Source of the DNA: Megaustenia siamemsis
Taxonomy: Eukaryota > Mollusca > Gastropoda > Stylommatophora > Ariophantidae
Assembly: GCA_032433765.1 (NCBI GenBank)
Contig: JAVIAB010000159.1
Coordinates: 4,628,370 to 4,692,369 of the forward strand
Length of the DNA stretch: 64,000 nucleotides
Reading direction: 5' to 3'
Position 1 is the stretch's first letter. Each line of letters starts with the position of its first letter. A model generated the notes under the pieces. The model had not been told where the DNA came from and did no database searches. It worked only from the letters and a program-made list of their open reading frames with translations. Position numbers and translations under genes: made by a program. Below, in pieces: positions 10,298 through 22,061 of this stretch.

Positions 10298-10986
10298 ACA
10301 CGTCATCATCATTGAGTGCCGTCTCAGCATCGAAGGTTGGCTACCATGGAGCGCCATTCCACTCTGTCTCTTGTTTTGGTGGTGCAGATTTTCATAGGCT
10401 GACTTGTTTATCTTTTGATGTTACTCGTCCATGTTAGTCTTGGTCTGCCTCTGCATCTTTTACCGTGTATTTTCCCTTCCAATATTACTTTTAGTAGACT
10501 GTTGTGTCTTTTAACATGCCCCAAAAATGTCATTTGTCTTGTTCTAATTGTGTTTAGTAGTTCTCTTTTCATTTTTAGCTGTTTTAAGACGTCATTGTTT
10601 GTTTTCTTTTCTTTCCATCCAATTCTACCTATTCTTCTACATATCCACATTTCAAAGGCTTCAATTCCCTGTTCTGTTTTCTGGTCTAATGTCCATGTTT
10701 CGGCACCATATAGGAATATTGAGAAGATGTAACATTTTGCTAATCTTGGTTTTAGCCCTGGTGTTAGTTTTGATGTTAGTATATTTGTTATGGCATTTAA
10801 ATTACTTTTTTTGCCATACCTATTCTTTTGTTTACTTCAGTTGTACATTTTTCATCATTGGTTATCGTGTGTCGCAGGCAGTTGTAGCTCTGAACTGTCT
10901 CCAGAAGTATTCTTTCAACTTTGATACTTAATTGTAGGTCTTGAGAATTTTCTTTGTTTATGATCATAGTTTTAGTCTTTTTGATA

Positions 10987-10990
<4 letters not shown>
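10298..10990 (-). mobile_element. LINE-A fragment: RT C-terminal part, 5'-truncated
   Basis: The 3' end lies at 10298 with the tail seen as CATCATCATTGAGTGCC on +. The minus strand encodes RRIGRIGWKEKKTNNDVL, FLGHVKRHNSLLKVIL and GRPRLTWTSNIKR, then upstream NIKKTKTMIINKENSQ and IGMAKK, with frameshifts between. The upstream end runs into an (AT)n microsatellite. It belongs to the most abundant LINE family in this window. Confidence 0.85.

Positions 10991-11045
<55 letters not shown>
10988..11045. repeat. (AT)n microsatellite
   Basis: About 28 uninterrupted AT dinucleotides at the truncated end of the LINE-A fragment. Confidence 0.97.
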
Positions 11046-11048
<3 letters not shown>

Positions 11049-11049
11049 C

Positions 11050-11230
11050 TAAAATGTTGATATTAACGTTTGGCCTAATTCTGACTTTTTTTGAAGCCGC
11101 GATTGACCTTGTTTTCTGGATGTTACCTGGTAGTCCCGTATTAACTAATTACGTCACTTCCTGACAAGACAAAACTGCCCCATAGGACGTCATTTATTTT
11201 CTTTTTTTGAATGAAAAGTCAGGGTTTTTA
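11050..11230. repeat. Dispersed repeat X, copy 1
   Basis: Sequence beginning TTGATATTAACGTTTGGCC and including a GACCTTGTTTTCTGGATGTT stretch matches 46617-46780 with moderate divergence. No ORF is visible. Both copies start immediately after other repeats, so the start may be a true element edge. Class unknown. The following 11231-11534 holds nothing recognised. Confidence 0.6.
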
Positions 11231-11534
11231 AAGATTGTTGCTACTGATACAGCAACTGATAGTTTCTTCTATACATGCAACGTCCTAGTTTAGCATCGCA
11301 AATTATTTCAGCTAAACTAATGATCTCTCATTGACCGAACATAACTGAATGTCTCATGTGGTAGCAAAACTGACTGACTCTTGCTACAAAATTCTTATCT
11401 TGTGTGCTTCAGTTAGTACAGTCATTACAGTGTTTGTGATTATCATGAATTATGTTAACTTAAATTACACTTTTTTCAAATAGTTTTATTAGGTTTAAGT
11501 TAAGTATTCCTAACACAACTACTCATCACAAAAA

Positions 11535-11815
11535 GGGAGCTCTTAAAAAACATCAGAAAGAAGCAGTCAACATTTTCGGGCACATCATAAGAAGAGGAAA
11601 GTTGGAATACTTGGTTACAACTGGCAAAATAAAAGGAAAGAGATATCGCGGACGACAAAGAGAGAAAATACTGGATAGTTTGGTGTCATGCTTGTCATGT
11701 GCATGGAAAACAGTCAACAACAGAACTGATATGATATGATTATGATGGACTGTGGATATAATTTTGTGGAAGGACATGATCGCCTACGCCAACCGGTTGG
11801 GCACATGATGATGAT
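11535..11815 (+). mobile_element. LINE-D 3'-terminal fragment
   Basis: The plus strand encodes KEAVNIFGHIIRRGKLEYL, KIKGKRYRGRQREKILDSL and, after a frame change, KDMIAYANRLGT, ending in a GGCACATGATGATGATG tail. It matches the minus-strand element at 56330-57060. It is 5'-truncated and damaged in the middle. Confidence 0.75.
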
Positions 11816-12105
11816 GAAACCTGACACGAGTCTTGAACGATCGAATAATTTGCAAACGTTTCCAAATTGAAAATAATTTATGATGCTATACTAGGACTTT
11901 ATATGGACATTCTATTTGACCAGAATATTCAATTTGTTTTCAACTACCAGGATGTCTTTGGTCTTCCTCTAATTCACTTTCCAGCTTTCCACCCAAATTC
12001 CACCTCACTGCAGTTTTTGTGATGGTTTCTGGGTCTTATTTTGGTGACTTTCTATTTTATCTGTCACTCAGAACTTCAACAAACTTAATTTATCATTAAA
12101 GTGGG

Positions 12106-12284
12106 GGGGGGGGCTGGGTGGTGTAGAGGTAAGATGTCAGCCTCTGGACAAGAAGGTCCAGGGCTCAATTCTCACCACAGCCTGTGGGAATTTGTCAAAA
12201 ATTGAATCTGTGGTTTATTTATAGCTTTCTCGGCCCTGGTCTATGTGTAGTGAGACCTGATGTTCAGCACTCTCAGAAAATGAT
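12106..12284 (+). mobile_element. tRNA-derived SINE-like element
   Basis: After a G-run, the segment carries an A-box-like GGTGTAGAGGTA and, about 40 bp on, a B-box-like GGGCTCAATTCTC, the internal RNA polymerase III promoter spacing of tRNA-derived SINEs. The region after the boxes has no coding sign. No target duplication was identified, so the ends are approximate. Confidence 0.55.
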
Positions 12285-12645
12285 TTTAAAAAGGAGGTCC
12301 AGTATGTATTCATGCATGTTAAATAGGACTTGGTAGTTAAACATTGACAAGAGTAGGCCAAAAAAAAGGAGGTCCAGTATGCATTCATGCATTTTAAATA
12401 GGACTTGGTAGTTAAACATTGAAAAAAGGTCCAATATGCATTCATGCATGTTAAATAGGACTTGGTAGTTAAACATTGAAAAAAGTAGGCCAAAAAAAGG
12501 AGGTCCAGTATGCATTCATGCATTTTAAATAGGACTTGGTAGTTAAACATTGAGAAGAGTAGGCCAAAAAAAGGAGGTCCAGTATGCATTCATGCATGTT
12601 AAATAGGACTTGGTAGTTAAACATTGAAAAGAGTAGGCCAAAAAA
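12285..12645. repeat. ~65-76-bp minisatellite, about five copies
   Basis: Each copy holds GGTCCAGTATGCATTCATGC and AAATAGGACTTGGTAGTTAA, joined by a variable A-rich linker with GAGTAGGCC. One copy (about 12425) lacks the linker. The minus-strand ORFs through it are a by-product of the repeat. The stretch 12646-12815 holds nothing recognised. Confidence 0.85.
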
Positions 12646-13105
12646 GGCTACTGTCCAGACAAAAATTGTGAAGTAAATCTATCCATCCTTGCCAAAGATG
12701 GCTGTGTTGGGCACAGATGTCACGGCATTGCTGTAAACTAGCCACACAACACATCCTGCTTAACAGGTGAACACTAAGAAGAGAAGATCGTCAAAGTGTA
12801 CACAATATTGCCATAGTGTACATAGAGAATTACTTTGTTGTTTATTTTCTGTTGTGACTTGAATCATAATAAAATTAAGTTTAATGAATAGTCCAAAAAA
12901 GTGTACAATTTGAGATTTATATCAGATTGTCTTTATTTATAGGAGTTACCTGCCCATTAATTAACAAGCTCATTTTGTCAATAGTGAAAGACTTGAAAGT
13001 TCAAATGTTCATATTAAATATAACTATGTTCATTGTGTCCTTCATTGGTCTCATTATTCCAGTATTTGCTCTCACTAACATAAGACCTTATTCTTTCATT
13101 CTCAG

Positions 13106-13173
13106 ACTGCCAGAAATATGGAAACTCAGAATCTGTTTAAAGTGGAAAATGTAAAAGTTGAACCAGAAATAAA
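13106..13173 (+). pseudogene. First coding exon (copy 1) of the zinc-finger gene, frameshifted at its donor
   Basis: The acceptor is TTCTTTCATTCTCAG and the donor GTGAGT. From the ATG at 13118 it reads METQNLFKVENVKVEPEI. The VKVEPE motif fits the SUMO-attachment consensus (hydrophobic-K-x-E). The paralogous exon at 56217 is one base longer and ends in phase 0, whereas here a base is missing from an A-run before the donor. The exon therefore ends in phase 2, and joining to exon 2 (16089) gives an early stop. This supports loss of function for this gene copy. Confidence 0.7.
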
Positions 13174-13244
13174 GTGAGTTGATTGGTTGATATTAAAGAC
13201 ATGCAGTAACAGATGTACTTTATCAAATTGTGGAAGTATTTTGT

Positions 13245-13400
13245 TGTACAGTGAGATTGGTAAGAGAAAGGGCAGCAGGCTCAAAAGGGGAAAATCATGG
13301 ATGGTGCTGGCTGAGGACAGTGTTCAACAGATTTGTCCACTTGGGGACATTGAACCTGGGGACGAGTAGATATGTGTCAGCAGAGTGCTCTAGGTCCTTT
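13245..13400 (+). mobile_element. Old LINE-E remnant (KRGKSW motif)
   Basis: The frame through 13250-13369 reads GSRLKRGKSWMVLAEDSVQQ followed by ICPLGDIEPGDE, matching the LINE-E region at 38715-38760 (VKRGKSWVGRAEDVIK). It is also present in duplication copy 2 at 57066-57210, so it predates that duplication. Confidence 0.65.
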
Positions 13401-13867
13401 TTGGTTTGCATCACTTTGAAGTTTTCTCTCTTGTCTTTCAGAGTTGTTTATGTTGGTAAAATGGGTAAATGTTTGTGTGATTGTTTCTTGGAATATTTGA
13501 GCAACATGTTTTGTCACACTGGTACTTTGGTGACAGCCAACTTTAGTGCTCCTGATGTCCCTTAGACTTCAACATTATCTTATGCACTTTGGATGATCAG
13601 AGTTGGTTCACTCTTGAAAACCCTCTCATAGATTTTCACAATTGTTTTTATAAACTTCTGCTATGTTCAATTTTTTGTTTCTTTTCTCTAATGCCACATT
13701 TTGTCTCTATCTTTGTGTTTTGTTGGCATCTTCCATATCTTTCCCTCTTTGTAAGTTCATTTGTCTTTTCATTTTTAAAGGAAACTGTATGGGGTCAGTA
13801 TTTACGGCTGGACAATTTTTTTTTTTAGGACAACATATATTTGATTCTCTTTATTACTTTGATGAAC

Positions 13868-14015
13868 TTATGGTTATGGAAGGCCCCGGTATCACTGCAA
13901 ACGAATTTAAATCCATAATTGCTCAACCGCCTGTGCCAGTGGAATCATCCAAATTACTATCTCATCTCCCAAACAAAGAAAGGTAGCTGTAGTCCCTATC
14001 ATAACAGTCTCAGCA
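13868..14015 (-). mobile_element. Repeat Y, 3'-end fragment (copy 3)
   Basis: Reverse-complement match to the last ~150 bp of the repeat Y copies at 29171-30258 and 33411-34379. On the plus strand it keeps the reading MEGPGITANEFKS... ending NKER-stop, nearly the same as in the other two copies. The match ends within CAGTCTCAGCACAC. The flanks 13401-13867 and 14016-14539 hold no other recognised feature. Confidence 0.65.
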
Positions 14016-14539
14016 CACTGCTGTGTGCTTCTCTTGTTGTAGACCTGAAATGGCTTGGAGATTAGACCTTACAACATTTAATTTGACAGTTTTTTTATGA
14101 GGTTTGTTTTATTTAAAAAATTATTTAGTATCTAAATGGCTGTGTTTTATGGTTTCCTCTATATCCTGTTATGCATATGTGATGTTTATCCTTACCTCCT
14201 TTCTTACTAACTCCATTGCCAGAACCAAAGTGTATTCCTGTAACTAGATTTCTTCTTTGGGATATTGCTTATGAATATGGATAAAGCTGTTTTTCTTTCT
14301 CTGTTCTGACTTGTGAAGTTATTCAAGGTACTCTAGTATTTTATTTTATGAGTTTAGACAATTTGTCCATGGTTTCAATTTAAGTGCTTTGTATAAGTCC
14401 TTTTGAACTTCTAGTACATGTAAGTCTCCTCTGCCAAATGGCTGTGTCTTTCCCTTAAAAATCTATCAGTTGTTCTGTCTTGACATATTTAGTGTAGTAG
14501 AAAATATGACAAAAATATCATCAATAATCAAGTAAAGTA

Positions 14540-14880
14540 GGTGGTCATATGTTGGCCCGTGATGAGAAAAGACAAGAAGAGAATCTCAAAGTAAGCCCTC
14601 AAATGGGAACCAGAGGGTAAATGAAATAGATACCAACCTCTAGAAGAACTTAAAAAGAATACTGAGATGAGAGGCAACAACATCAAGCATCAACTCCCTT
14701 AACGAACTTGAGTGGCTATGTTAGAACAGAGACATATGGAAAGATACAATTTAGATCCTTTGCAAGGTCTGAAAGTTGATAACAAAGATCATGAAAAATT
14801 GAGAGTCTAATGCGTTTACCCCTATATGCCATCTTCAGCTTCAAATAACAATAGATATACAGACTAATATATCTATATAA
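14540..14880 (+). mobile_element. Old LINE-B 3'-end remnant, unexpanded precursor of the 57.8-61.8 kb array
   Basis: GGTGGTCATATGTTGGCC, then GTGATGAGAAAAGACAAG, then AGTAAGCCCTCAAATGGGAA follow the order of the LINE-B 3' coding region (compare 55008-55090). The match continues with decay through GAACTTGAG and AACAGAGACA to the LINE-B terminal motif, here CCATCTTCAGCTTCAAATAA and a GATA-like tail. It contains one copy of the segment that is tandemly repeated about 65 times in the duplicated region at 57785. Confidence 0.7.
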
Positions 14881-15519
14881 TTATATAGGTAGATAGACAG
14901 GCAAACAGACTGAGGGACAAGATAGGTAGGTAAACAGACAGGTGTTTTGTTAGGGACCTAATATCTACTGTTTTTTTCCAAATTTGTTGGATTATCTTTT
15001 CACAAGTTTCCATTGGTTCGTACCAGATTGATCACAAAAGCATCACAACTTTTTCCATATCTAGAGCCTCATCCATTGAACACCTAGTGCATATCAGCAA
15101 TAATGTTGTCTTAATATCTAGTCTCAAAAATTGAACACCTTGTTTAGATCACACATGTTCGGGACATGTTCTTTAACTGAAATGACCTTATATCATGATG
15201 ACACAAATGAGACACTAAAATGATACAAATGAAGCCCTTCCCCTGACAAAAATTCAGATGTTTCTAACTTACATTTAGGATTGCTGTCTACGCAGCTTTC
15301 ATTATCTTTTCCCTCTTTTGGCTACAAGAATAGCTATTGCTTATGTAATGCTGCCAACATTGTGGTGTCTGTTGTTTCAGTTCATCTCCCAAATTTGTTA
15401 AACTAACAATAGTCCTAATAGCCCAGTGTTTATGACTGTTGCTTTTACCAGTGCCATTAGCACACAAATATAGTCGAACTTCCAAGACAAGTTTCACAAA
15501 ATTGAAACCATGGAAAAAA

Positions 15520-15820
15520 ATTATGGCTTTCATTTTATCTCACAGAAATGATAATATTTTATTATTGTATAAACAAATATAAGTGTTCACTGTTAATATG
15601 AGAGATTAAATGTGAAATAAGCAGATCATACAATTTTAAATCACTGAATGTCACTGGAGCAACGAGCACAAAATCATAGACCTACCCCATTAACAAATAT
15701 AACAAAAATAAAATGGTTAAGAAAATTATGACTTACTTTTCTTTACAGAAATTATGAAATTGTATTTTTGTGTAAACAAATATAGCTGTTCAGTGTTAAT
15801 AAGAGAGATATAAGAGAGAG
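15520..15820. repeat. Imperfect ~195-bp duplication in an AT-rich stretch
   Basis: 15540-15620 and 15745-15820 share ATTTTATTATTGTATAAACA-like and TAAACAAATATA / TGTTCA(G/C)TGTTAATA segments. The rest of 14950-16080 is AT-rich, with no ORF or exon recognised. Confidence 0.5.
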
Positions 15821-16088
15821 TTATAATAGGAGACCACATAGAGATACACTACTTGCAATTGTGTACTATACCTCAGAATTATCAAGATAGACATGAGGCC
15901 CATAGATACAACACTACAGACAAAATGATATGGGCCACTGCAAGAATTACAAAAGACAGTAAAATTTATACAGGAAATGACATTGCAAATATAGACAATA
16001 TGTCAGATCAACAAAAGATAGATGTGAGATAAACAAAAATTGAAGCAACCAATAATGTAAATATTGACATCATTTTTTATATTTTTAG

Positions 16089-16163
16089 ACCCCTGTGAAA
16101 GTAAAAATGGAAGCAACCATTCCATTCTTGCGGGACTATTTAGCAAAACAACTTGCTGGTGAT
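16089..16163 (+). CDS. Exon 2 of the zinc-finger gene (SUMO-motif exon)
   Basis: A 75-bp exon between TATTTTTAG and GTGAGTG, phase 0 on both sides, reading TPVKVKMEATIPFLRDYLAK then QLAGD. VKME again fits the SUMO-attachment consensus. Its phase agrees with the intact first exons at 53219 and 56217 and with exon 3 at 22062. No counterpart was seen in duplication copy 2. The other reading frames contain stops. Confidence 0.65.
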
Positions 16164-16494
16164 GTGAGTGCATTTATTTATCTGTTTGTTACAAAATTAT
16201 TATGTTTATAAACCAAACAGTGATACAGAATGTTGTTCCATTTTAAACTCAGTATTGCTGGATTCAAGATGTAGAAAGTTTTTTTGTGTTTACAACTCTT
16301 AGTGGGAAACTAATTGTTTGAAATTATCAGCAAATGTGATATGATTCTCTTAATAATGCATTGTAACATCTCAAATAACATCATATTTGAACACTATAAT
16401 CACATATCTCCAGCCTGGAATCGATGTATCTGCAATGTCTTCATGTGATCTTCACCTTTAGTTGTTGATGTTATGATAAGAAGTTAGTTGAAGT

Positions 16495-16810
16495 GTTGAT
16501 CTCTATCTGCCAGAGATACATAAGGACTGTGATTCAATGGATTCCATCTCACTGTAATATTCCTGGAAATGATGAGGTGGACAAGTTGGCAAAGGAAAGT
16601 GGTAAATGACACCAGCCTGGCAAAAGTTCATCTTACACATTTTGTAACATTTTTCAAAAGTTCAACTCACAACAAACACATTGAAGTAGCAGCTTTTTAA
16701 AACACAATTACAAGAACCTCAAATTAGTGTGACTGTGGCACAGGTAAAATGATTGCTGAACATCTGCAATCATGCCCAACAGATGATGACAAGAGAAGGC
16801 TCTTGTGGAC
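16495..16810 (+). mobile_element. Non-LTR element remnant: RNase H end and zinc knuckle
   Basis: The plus strand reads IQWIPSHCNIPGNDEVDKLA, the conserved end of an RNase H domain, and about 220 bp later a CDCGTGKMIAEHLQSCP-type CCHC motif. Both are typical of the 3' end of Jockey/CR1-like elements. It lies in the intron between exons 2 and 3. Confidence 0.7.
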
Positions 16811-16834
16811 AATGACAAGCTGTGTGATGTCACC

Positions 16835-17425
16835 AGCCTTTAACTGATAAAGGATTTCTTTGAACTTATTAATATTGATGTCTAGATGTGGTGCTGTATG
16901 GGGATGTCACCAGCCTTTAACTGATAAATGATTTCTTTGAACTTATTAATATTGATGTCTAAATGTGGTGCTGTATGGGGGATATCACCAGCCTTTAACT
17001 GATAAATGATTTCTTTGAACTTAATATTGATGTCTTGATGTGGTGCTGTATGGGGATGTAACCAGCCTTTAACTGATAAATGATTTCTTTGAACTTATTA
17101 ATATTGATGTCTAGATGTGGTGCTGTATGGGGATGTCACCACCCTTTAACTGATACATGATTTATTTGAACTTATTAATATTGATGTCTAGATGTGGTGC
17201 TGTATGGGGATGTCACCACCCTTTAACTGATACATGATTTATTTGAACTTATTAATATTGATGTCTAGATGTGGTGCTGTATGGGGATGTCACCACCCTT
17301 TAACTGATACATGATTTATTTGAACTTATTAATATTGATGTCTAGATGTGGTGCTGTATGGGGATGTCACCACCCTTTAACTGATAAATGATTTCTTTGA
17401 ACTTACTAATATTGATGTCTAGATG
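16835..17425. repeat. ~78-bp minisatellite, about 7-8 copies
   Basis: The unit includes GATGTCACCAGCCTTTAACT, GATAAATGATTTCTTTGAAC, TTATTAATATTGATGTCTAG and ATGTGGTGCTGTATGGGG. The copies from about 17130 to 17370 are nearly identical and share ACCACCCTTTAACTGATACA, so part of the array expanded more recently. Confidence 0.9.
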
Positions 17426-17806
17426 TGTATGCAGAAGTTCTTGTTCTTGAATAGTTTCCATTGGTTGTTGCTACTTCCAATTCTTGCTGTCATTGTTTAA
17501 CAGTTTATAGCCTGTATCACGACTTATGTTTAGTACAGCTCATGACTGTTCTCTTGTCTTTTCATTTTGTAAGTGTGAAGTCAATCTGGCTTCTACACTC
17601 TAGGTCAGTGGTGGCCTTCTTGAGGTTGCCCGAGGGCCGGATTAAAGCCAAGGCCAAGACCCGCGGGCCACACTTAAGAATATCGTCAAAAATGACAGTA
17701 GGGACCTATGCGATATAGTAATATATAAATAATGCTTGCACTTTGACTACATATTTGATTTGTAACAAATCCATTCATTATTCATTTTAAAATTACCTTT
17801 AATGTC

Positions 17807-19605
17807 TCAGTGCGACGATTGTGACTTGTCACAGCTTTCCACCAGAGATTTGAAGTCCACTTCCATTTTTGACGTGGCGATTCGGAGAGTATGGGACAAT
17901 GTCGAATCGGTCATTCTGTTCCTGGTCTTAGATTTAATTAACTTCATGGAAGAGAATGTTGTCTCGCAGAGATATGTGCTGCCGAATATAGAGCACATCT
18001 TTAGTGCCCATTTTCTCAGACACGGGTAACGTTCATTTGGTAGCAATTTCCAGAAGTCAGCTCCTAATGCCTTTACAGTACTGAGGAAGGGGTCACACTG
18101 AAGGTCACACAACTCTAGTTGAAGATCTGATGGCTGGCACTCCACTGTGCACTTAATTGGGTTATTAAAAAGTTCCGTTTGCGGACGAAACATTTCAAAA
18201 TCTTGAAATCGTCAATCAAATTCACAAATCAAATGTTCAATGTCAGCTGCGTACTTACTGAAGTTTGCACTTTCTATCTCTGACAACAACTGCTTACAAC
18301 TTGAAAAATGGAACAGATCATTTTTTTGCAAAGAAAGTCTAAATAGATTCAGCTTCTTTTTAAAACCATCAACATATCCCATCAATTGAAAAATGGTTTG
18401 CTTTTCCCTTGTAGCTGCAAATTCAATATGTTCAAATGTTGTGTGATGTCTATGAGATATGCCAGATTATGAAGGAAATTAATGTCTTTGAGTGCATGTT
18501 GAAGATCAATGGAGCATGGTAAGTTCTCTCGCAGGAAGTCATAAATGTCATTCTTCAGTTCAAAAAATATTATTAAACATTTCCCTCGACTAAGCCATCT
18601 TACTTCTGTATAAAGCAGGAGATCACCGTAGCTAGAATCTACTTCCTCTAAAAATGATAAAAACTTCCTGTGATTTAAAGACTGGTGTCCTCCTCTTATC
18701 AAATTTGTTATTTTCACAACAGTAGCCATGGTGTCTTTTAGATTAATGGACTTTGCACAAAGGGCCTCTTGATGAATTATGCAATGCAATGTAGGTACGT
18801 TAATTTTGTTTTGCTTTAGAAGTCCAACAAAACCAGTATTTGAACCAATAAAAGCTTTGCAACCATCAGTACACACTGCAGACAACTTTCCAAAACCACC
18901 TACTTCATCTACGGCACTATGAACTGCAGAAAATATGTCTGTCCCTCTACAAGTGTCATGCAAAGAGCAAACTTTCAACAATTCTTCAATAACAGTAAAA
19001 TCCTCCTGGATAACTTTAACAAAAATAAGAAGCTGGCAAGTGTCAGTGATGTCAGTACTTTCATCAATCGCGAGCGAAAAATATGAGCAGTTTTCAATAC
19101 AAGATTTTAAACTTTGAGACAGTTGCAGACTGATGTCTTCTGTTCTTCTGGCTACAGTTTGTTTTGAAAGAGGCACAGATTCAAATTCTTTGGCTATTTT
19201 TTCTTGACCGAATGCCTTTGCCATTTGAATCGCACATTTCTTCACAAAATTTCCGTCAGTAAAGGGTTTTTTAGATTTTGCAAGCTCATAGGTAACTGTA
19301 TATGATGCAATGATCGATGACTCTTTAATTTTATTGCCCTTTGTATACATACTTTGCTGTTGATTCAACTTTGTCTTCAGCTGTTCAACCAAAAGCTTCC
19401 TAGCTTCAATGCTATGTTTCTCATACATGTTTTGATGATGTGTGGCATAGTGCCGTTTTAAATTATATTCCTTCAAAACGGCTAACACTTGAACGCAAAT
19501 TAAGCACTGAGGTTTACTATCCTTATTGAAGATGAACAAATAATCTAATTCCCATTCAGGTTTAAATATGCGATTTTCACAATCAACTTTTCTACGTTTT
19601 AACAT
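17807..19605 (-). pseudogene. hAT transposase (ZBED5/GTF2IRD2-like type), broken
   Basis: The N-terminal ORF is 19605-18382. It has a BED-type zinc-finger-like start (CLICVQVLAVLKEYNLKRHY, then HH), the catalytic-core region (FSLAIDESTDITDTCQLLIF, then CTDGCKAFIGSNTGFVGLL and LHCIIHQEALCAKS) and VRWLSRGK. The C-terminal part, 18193-17807, has the hAT dimerisation motif region (LRKWALKMCSIFGSTYLCET, then TFSSMKLIKSKTRNRM). Stops and frame changes in 18194-18390 separate them, so a full enzyme is not encoded. Length and motif order suit transposases domesticated elsewhere as ZBED/GTF2IRD2 genes. Here the intact transposon ends show it is a mobile copy. Confidence 0.85.
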
Positions 19606-20028
19606 GATTTAATACAAAATCTCACATCAAAGTTAAAAGTCACAGAATGTTGGTCCACTGTCGAAAATAAGTCCAGATTTGACAGTTATACACAGACTTG
19701 TGTTTGACAATGAAATCAAAAGATTGTGACCAAATAAACACGTTGCTGTCATTTTATGGACAAGACAAGACGATGGGATCAAGGGAATGAAGGCGAACAG
19801 TGAAACATTTTGAATGTAACTTCAAAGACAGAATTAGAGCTACGAAGTCCCCTCACCCCTGTCCCTCCCAACCTCATTAACCCCTTACCGCGAAATGAAA
19901 GAGCCACCACAAGTCCAGACGACAAATGTTGAGCCAAAGATCTGACGCTATCACCGCACTGACAATAAAGCAACTTTGCGGTACCAACTCGAAGCAAAGA
20001 CTTTGAATATTGTCGGCACCATTAGTTG

Positions 20029-21039
20029 AGCGAATGTTTCCCAATAGAAACTGGGGTTAAACAAGGATGTATTTTATCGCCCTTGTTATTTGGAATTGTT
20101 ATGGACTTCATAATGAAGAAATGCTGCACTGGTAATAAAGGCATCGAATGGATACAAGGAGACCATTTGGAGGACCTGGACTTTGCTGATGACATAGTTC
20201 TCATCAGCAATCAGATAAAAACGATGCAGGAAAACACAAATGAACTATCATCAATAGCCAGCAAAATTGGGCTTGAGGTCAATCATGAAAAGACTAAAGT
20301 CATGAAAGTTTAATTCCAACAAGTGACAAAATATACATGGAAAACAAACCAGTAGAAGAGATCGATCACTTCATCTATCTTGGAAGTCACATTGATCGAG
20401 AAGGGATACGAGCAAAGAAATTAGAATCAGACTGGCTAAAGCAGCAATGTCTTTCAGAAGCCTTGAAAAGTTGTGGAAATCAAAACTCATTAGCACAAAC
20501 ACAAACTTAGGCTATTCAAATCAAATGTACTATCAACCCTTACGTATGCGTGTGAAAGCTGGAAAACAACAAGAGATATAGAAACAAAGTTGAACGCATT
20601 CGAAAATAAATGTCTAAGGAAAATACTTGGTATAGAATGGAACGAATTCAAAACAAACGAGGAAATTAGAGAAATCGCCAATCAACCACTAATATCTTCA
20701 GTAATAAAGAAAAGACGATGGTCATACGTTGGACATGTGATGAGAAGAGATAATAATCGAATAGCAAAGCAAGCCCTCATATGGGAAACAACAGGTAAAG
20801 AAAAAGAGGAAGACCCAGGGAGACACTGAGAAGAACATTGATGAGAGAGGCAAGAGCAGCAGGAATCGGCTCCCTCAATGAGATAGAACTGCTTGCACAG
20901 AACAGAGACAGATGGCGAGATTTGATAAAATATCTTTAAAAGAAAACTGCTAGAACAAAAATTCATATAGGAGAAGGTGTATCTTGGTCTACGCCCTATG
21001 GGCCGGTTACGGCTCGAAGGTCAATAGATAGATAGATAG
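20029..21039 (+). mobile_element. LINE-B copy nested in the hAT element, TSD ATTAGTTG
   Basis: 5'-truncated LINE with RT motifs TGVKQGCILSPLLFGIV and LDFADDIVLISNQIKTM, then RKILGIEWNEFKTNEEIREI and RRWSYVGHVMRRDNNRIAKQ. It ends CTACGCCCTATGGGCCGGTT followed by a (GATA)n tail. The 8-bp repeat ATTAGTTG occurs at 20021-20028 and 21040-21047. Frameshifts (about 20312, 20405, 20800) inactivate it. A (GT)n run follows at 21055-21111 in the resumed hAT sequence. Confidence 0.88.
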
Positions 21040-22061
21040 ATTAGTTGTGCAGAGAGTGTGTGTGTGTGTGCGCGTGCGTGCATGCGTGCGTGCGTGTGTG
21101 TGTGTGTGTGTTATTTGAAATTATGTTGCCAATCTAGCTGTTGCGAGAAATTGACAGAGATTTTCAAATTGTGTATTCTTGAACGATAGAAGAGTTAACT
21201 CCGACACGGATTAAAACCAGGAGAAATCCGCTATTAGGGGTAAAAAATGAAGTAAGTCCGTGGAGCTTCGCGGGCCAAGAAAACTAGGCTGGCGGGCCGG
21301 ATCCGGCCCGCGGGCCGCCATTTGGCCACCCCTGCTCTAGGTTGTTCCACTTGTGATTTCCAGTGTTTAAATAAAAAATCATGTTTACATGTAGTGTACA
21401 AATCATATTGGTTGTACAGTTCTAAAAGTTTCCTGCCATTTCTATTTATTTTGCTACAGGGATCTCCAAAAGCTCCTAGTTATTCTTCAACCTCTGTTCT
21501 ATTGCTTCCAGGTCTTTCATTGAAGTTCACCTTAACAATTAAATTATCTTGATTGTTCACTTCTTTTGTTGGTGTCACTGAGATCATCATATTCTTCCTT
21601 GTTTTCAGTTTCATTGCAAGAGGAATATATTTGAATGTATGTTATATATCCCTTTTTCTCTTTAATGTACTCTGTCATTATTCATTCTATTTAACTTGCC
21701 ATGTTAGGGTGTATAATTAACCCTACCAATTTTTCTTTCTCTTCCACTCCTTAAATGTATAAAGATCCATTTTTACTGCTTCTGTTTGCACTTTACTCTC
21801 ATTAGTCTGATTGATATCTGCTATTTTTACTATTTTTGTTTACTTCATTTCTTCCATGATCTATACTTCCTCGCCTTGAGTTTCAAATGTGTTAATTGTC
21901 ATAATTTTAATGGCAGTTCTGCCTTTTGATCCATTAACATTGCCAGGTCCTTTACCATTGATGTCTGTCTGATTTACCCAGCTGTATATGCTTATGTGCT
22001 CCCATAATTCTAAGTTGTTTTCCTTGTGATGTGTTCTAAATGTACAAATTAATATTTACAG

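Larger units (their letters stand above)
12815..17500 (+). repeat. Segmental duplication, copy 1 (partner 55968-62520)
   Basis: Long stretches match 55968-62520 in the same order: around the first exon (12940-13200 with 56050-56320), the KRGKSW-type LINE remnant (13245-13400 with 57066-57250), a segment near 14300-14400 (with 57310-57360 and 57600-57650), the LINE-B remnant (14540-14780 with the 57785-61870 array and its right flank), 14950-15200 (62090-62400) and 17470-17540 (62445-62520). Copy 2 has gained LINE insertions and the array; copy 1 has gained exon 2, RNase H and minisatellite sequence not seen in copy 2. Confidence 0.75.
17606..21334 (-). mobile_element. hAT DNA transposon (3.7 kb), TSD CTCTAGGT
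   Basis: Terminal inverted repeats are CAGTGGTGGCC on the left and the reverse complement of CAGGGGTGGCCAAATGGC on the right, flanked by the 8-bp direct repeat CTCTAGGT at 17598-17605 and 21335-21342. The 8-bp duplication and CAG(G/T)GGTGGCC ends are those of hAT elements. It carries a minus-strand transposase (broken) and a nested LINE-B at 20029-21039. It lies within the exon 2 to exon 3 intron of the zinc-finger gene. Confidence 0.93.

Noticed and set aside
10548..10931. Plus-strand ORF rich in Phe/Leu
   Set aside because: It is the antisense of LINE-A RT coding sequence. The minus strand carries the recognisable motifs. The same applies to similar ORFs at 39842, 40257, 44651, 45058 and 58993.
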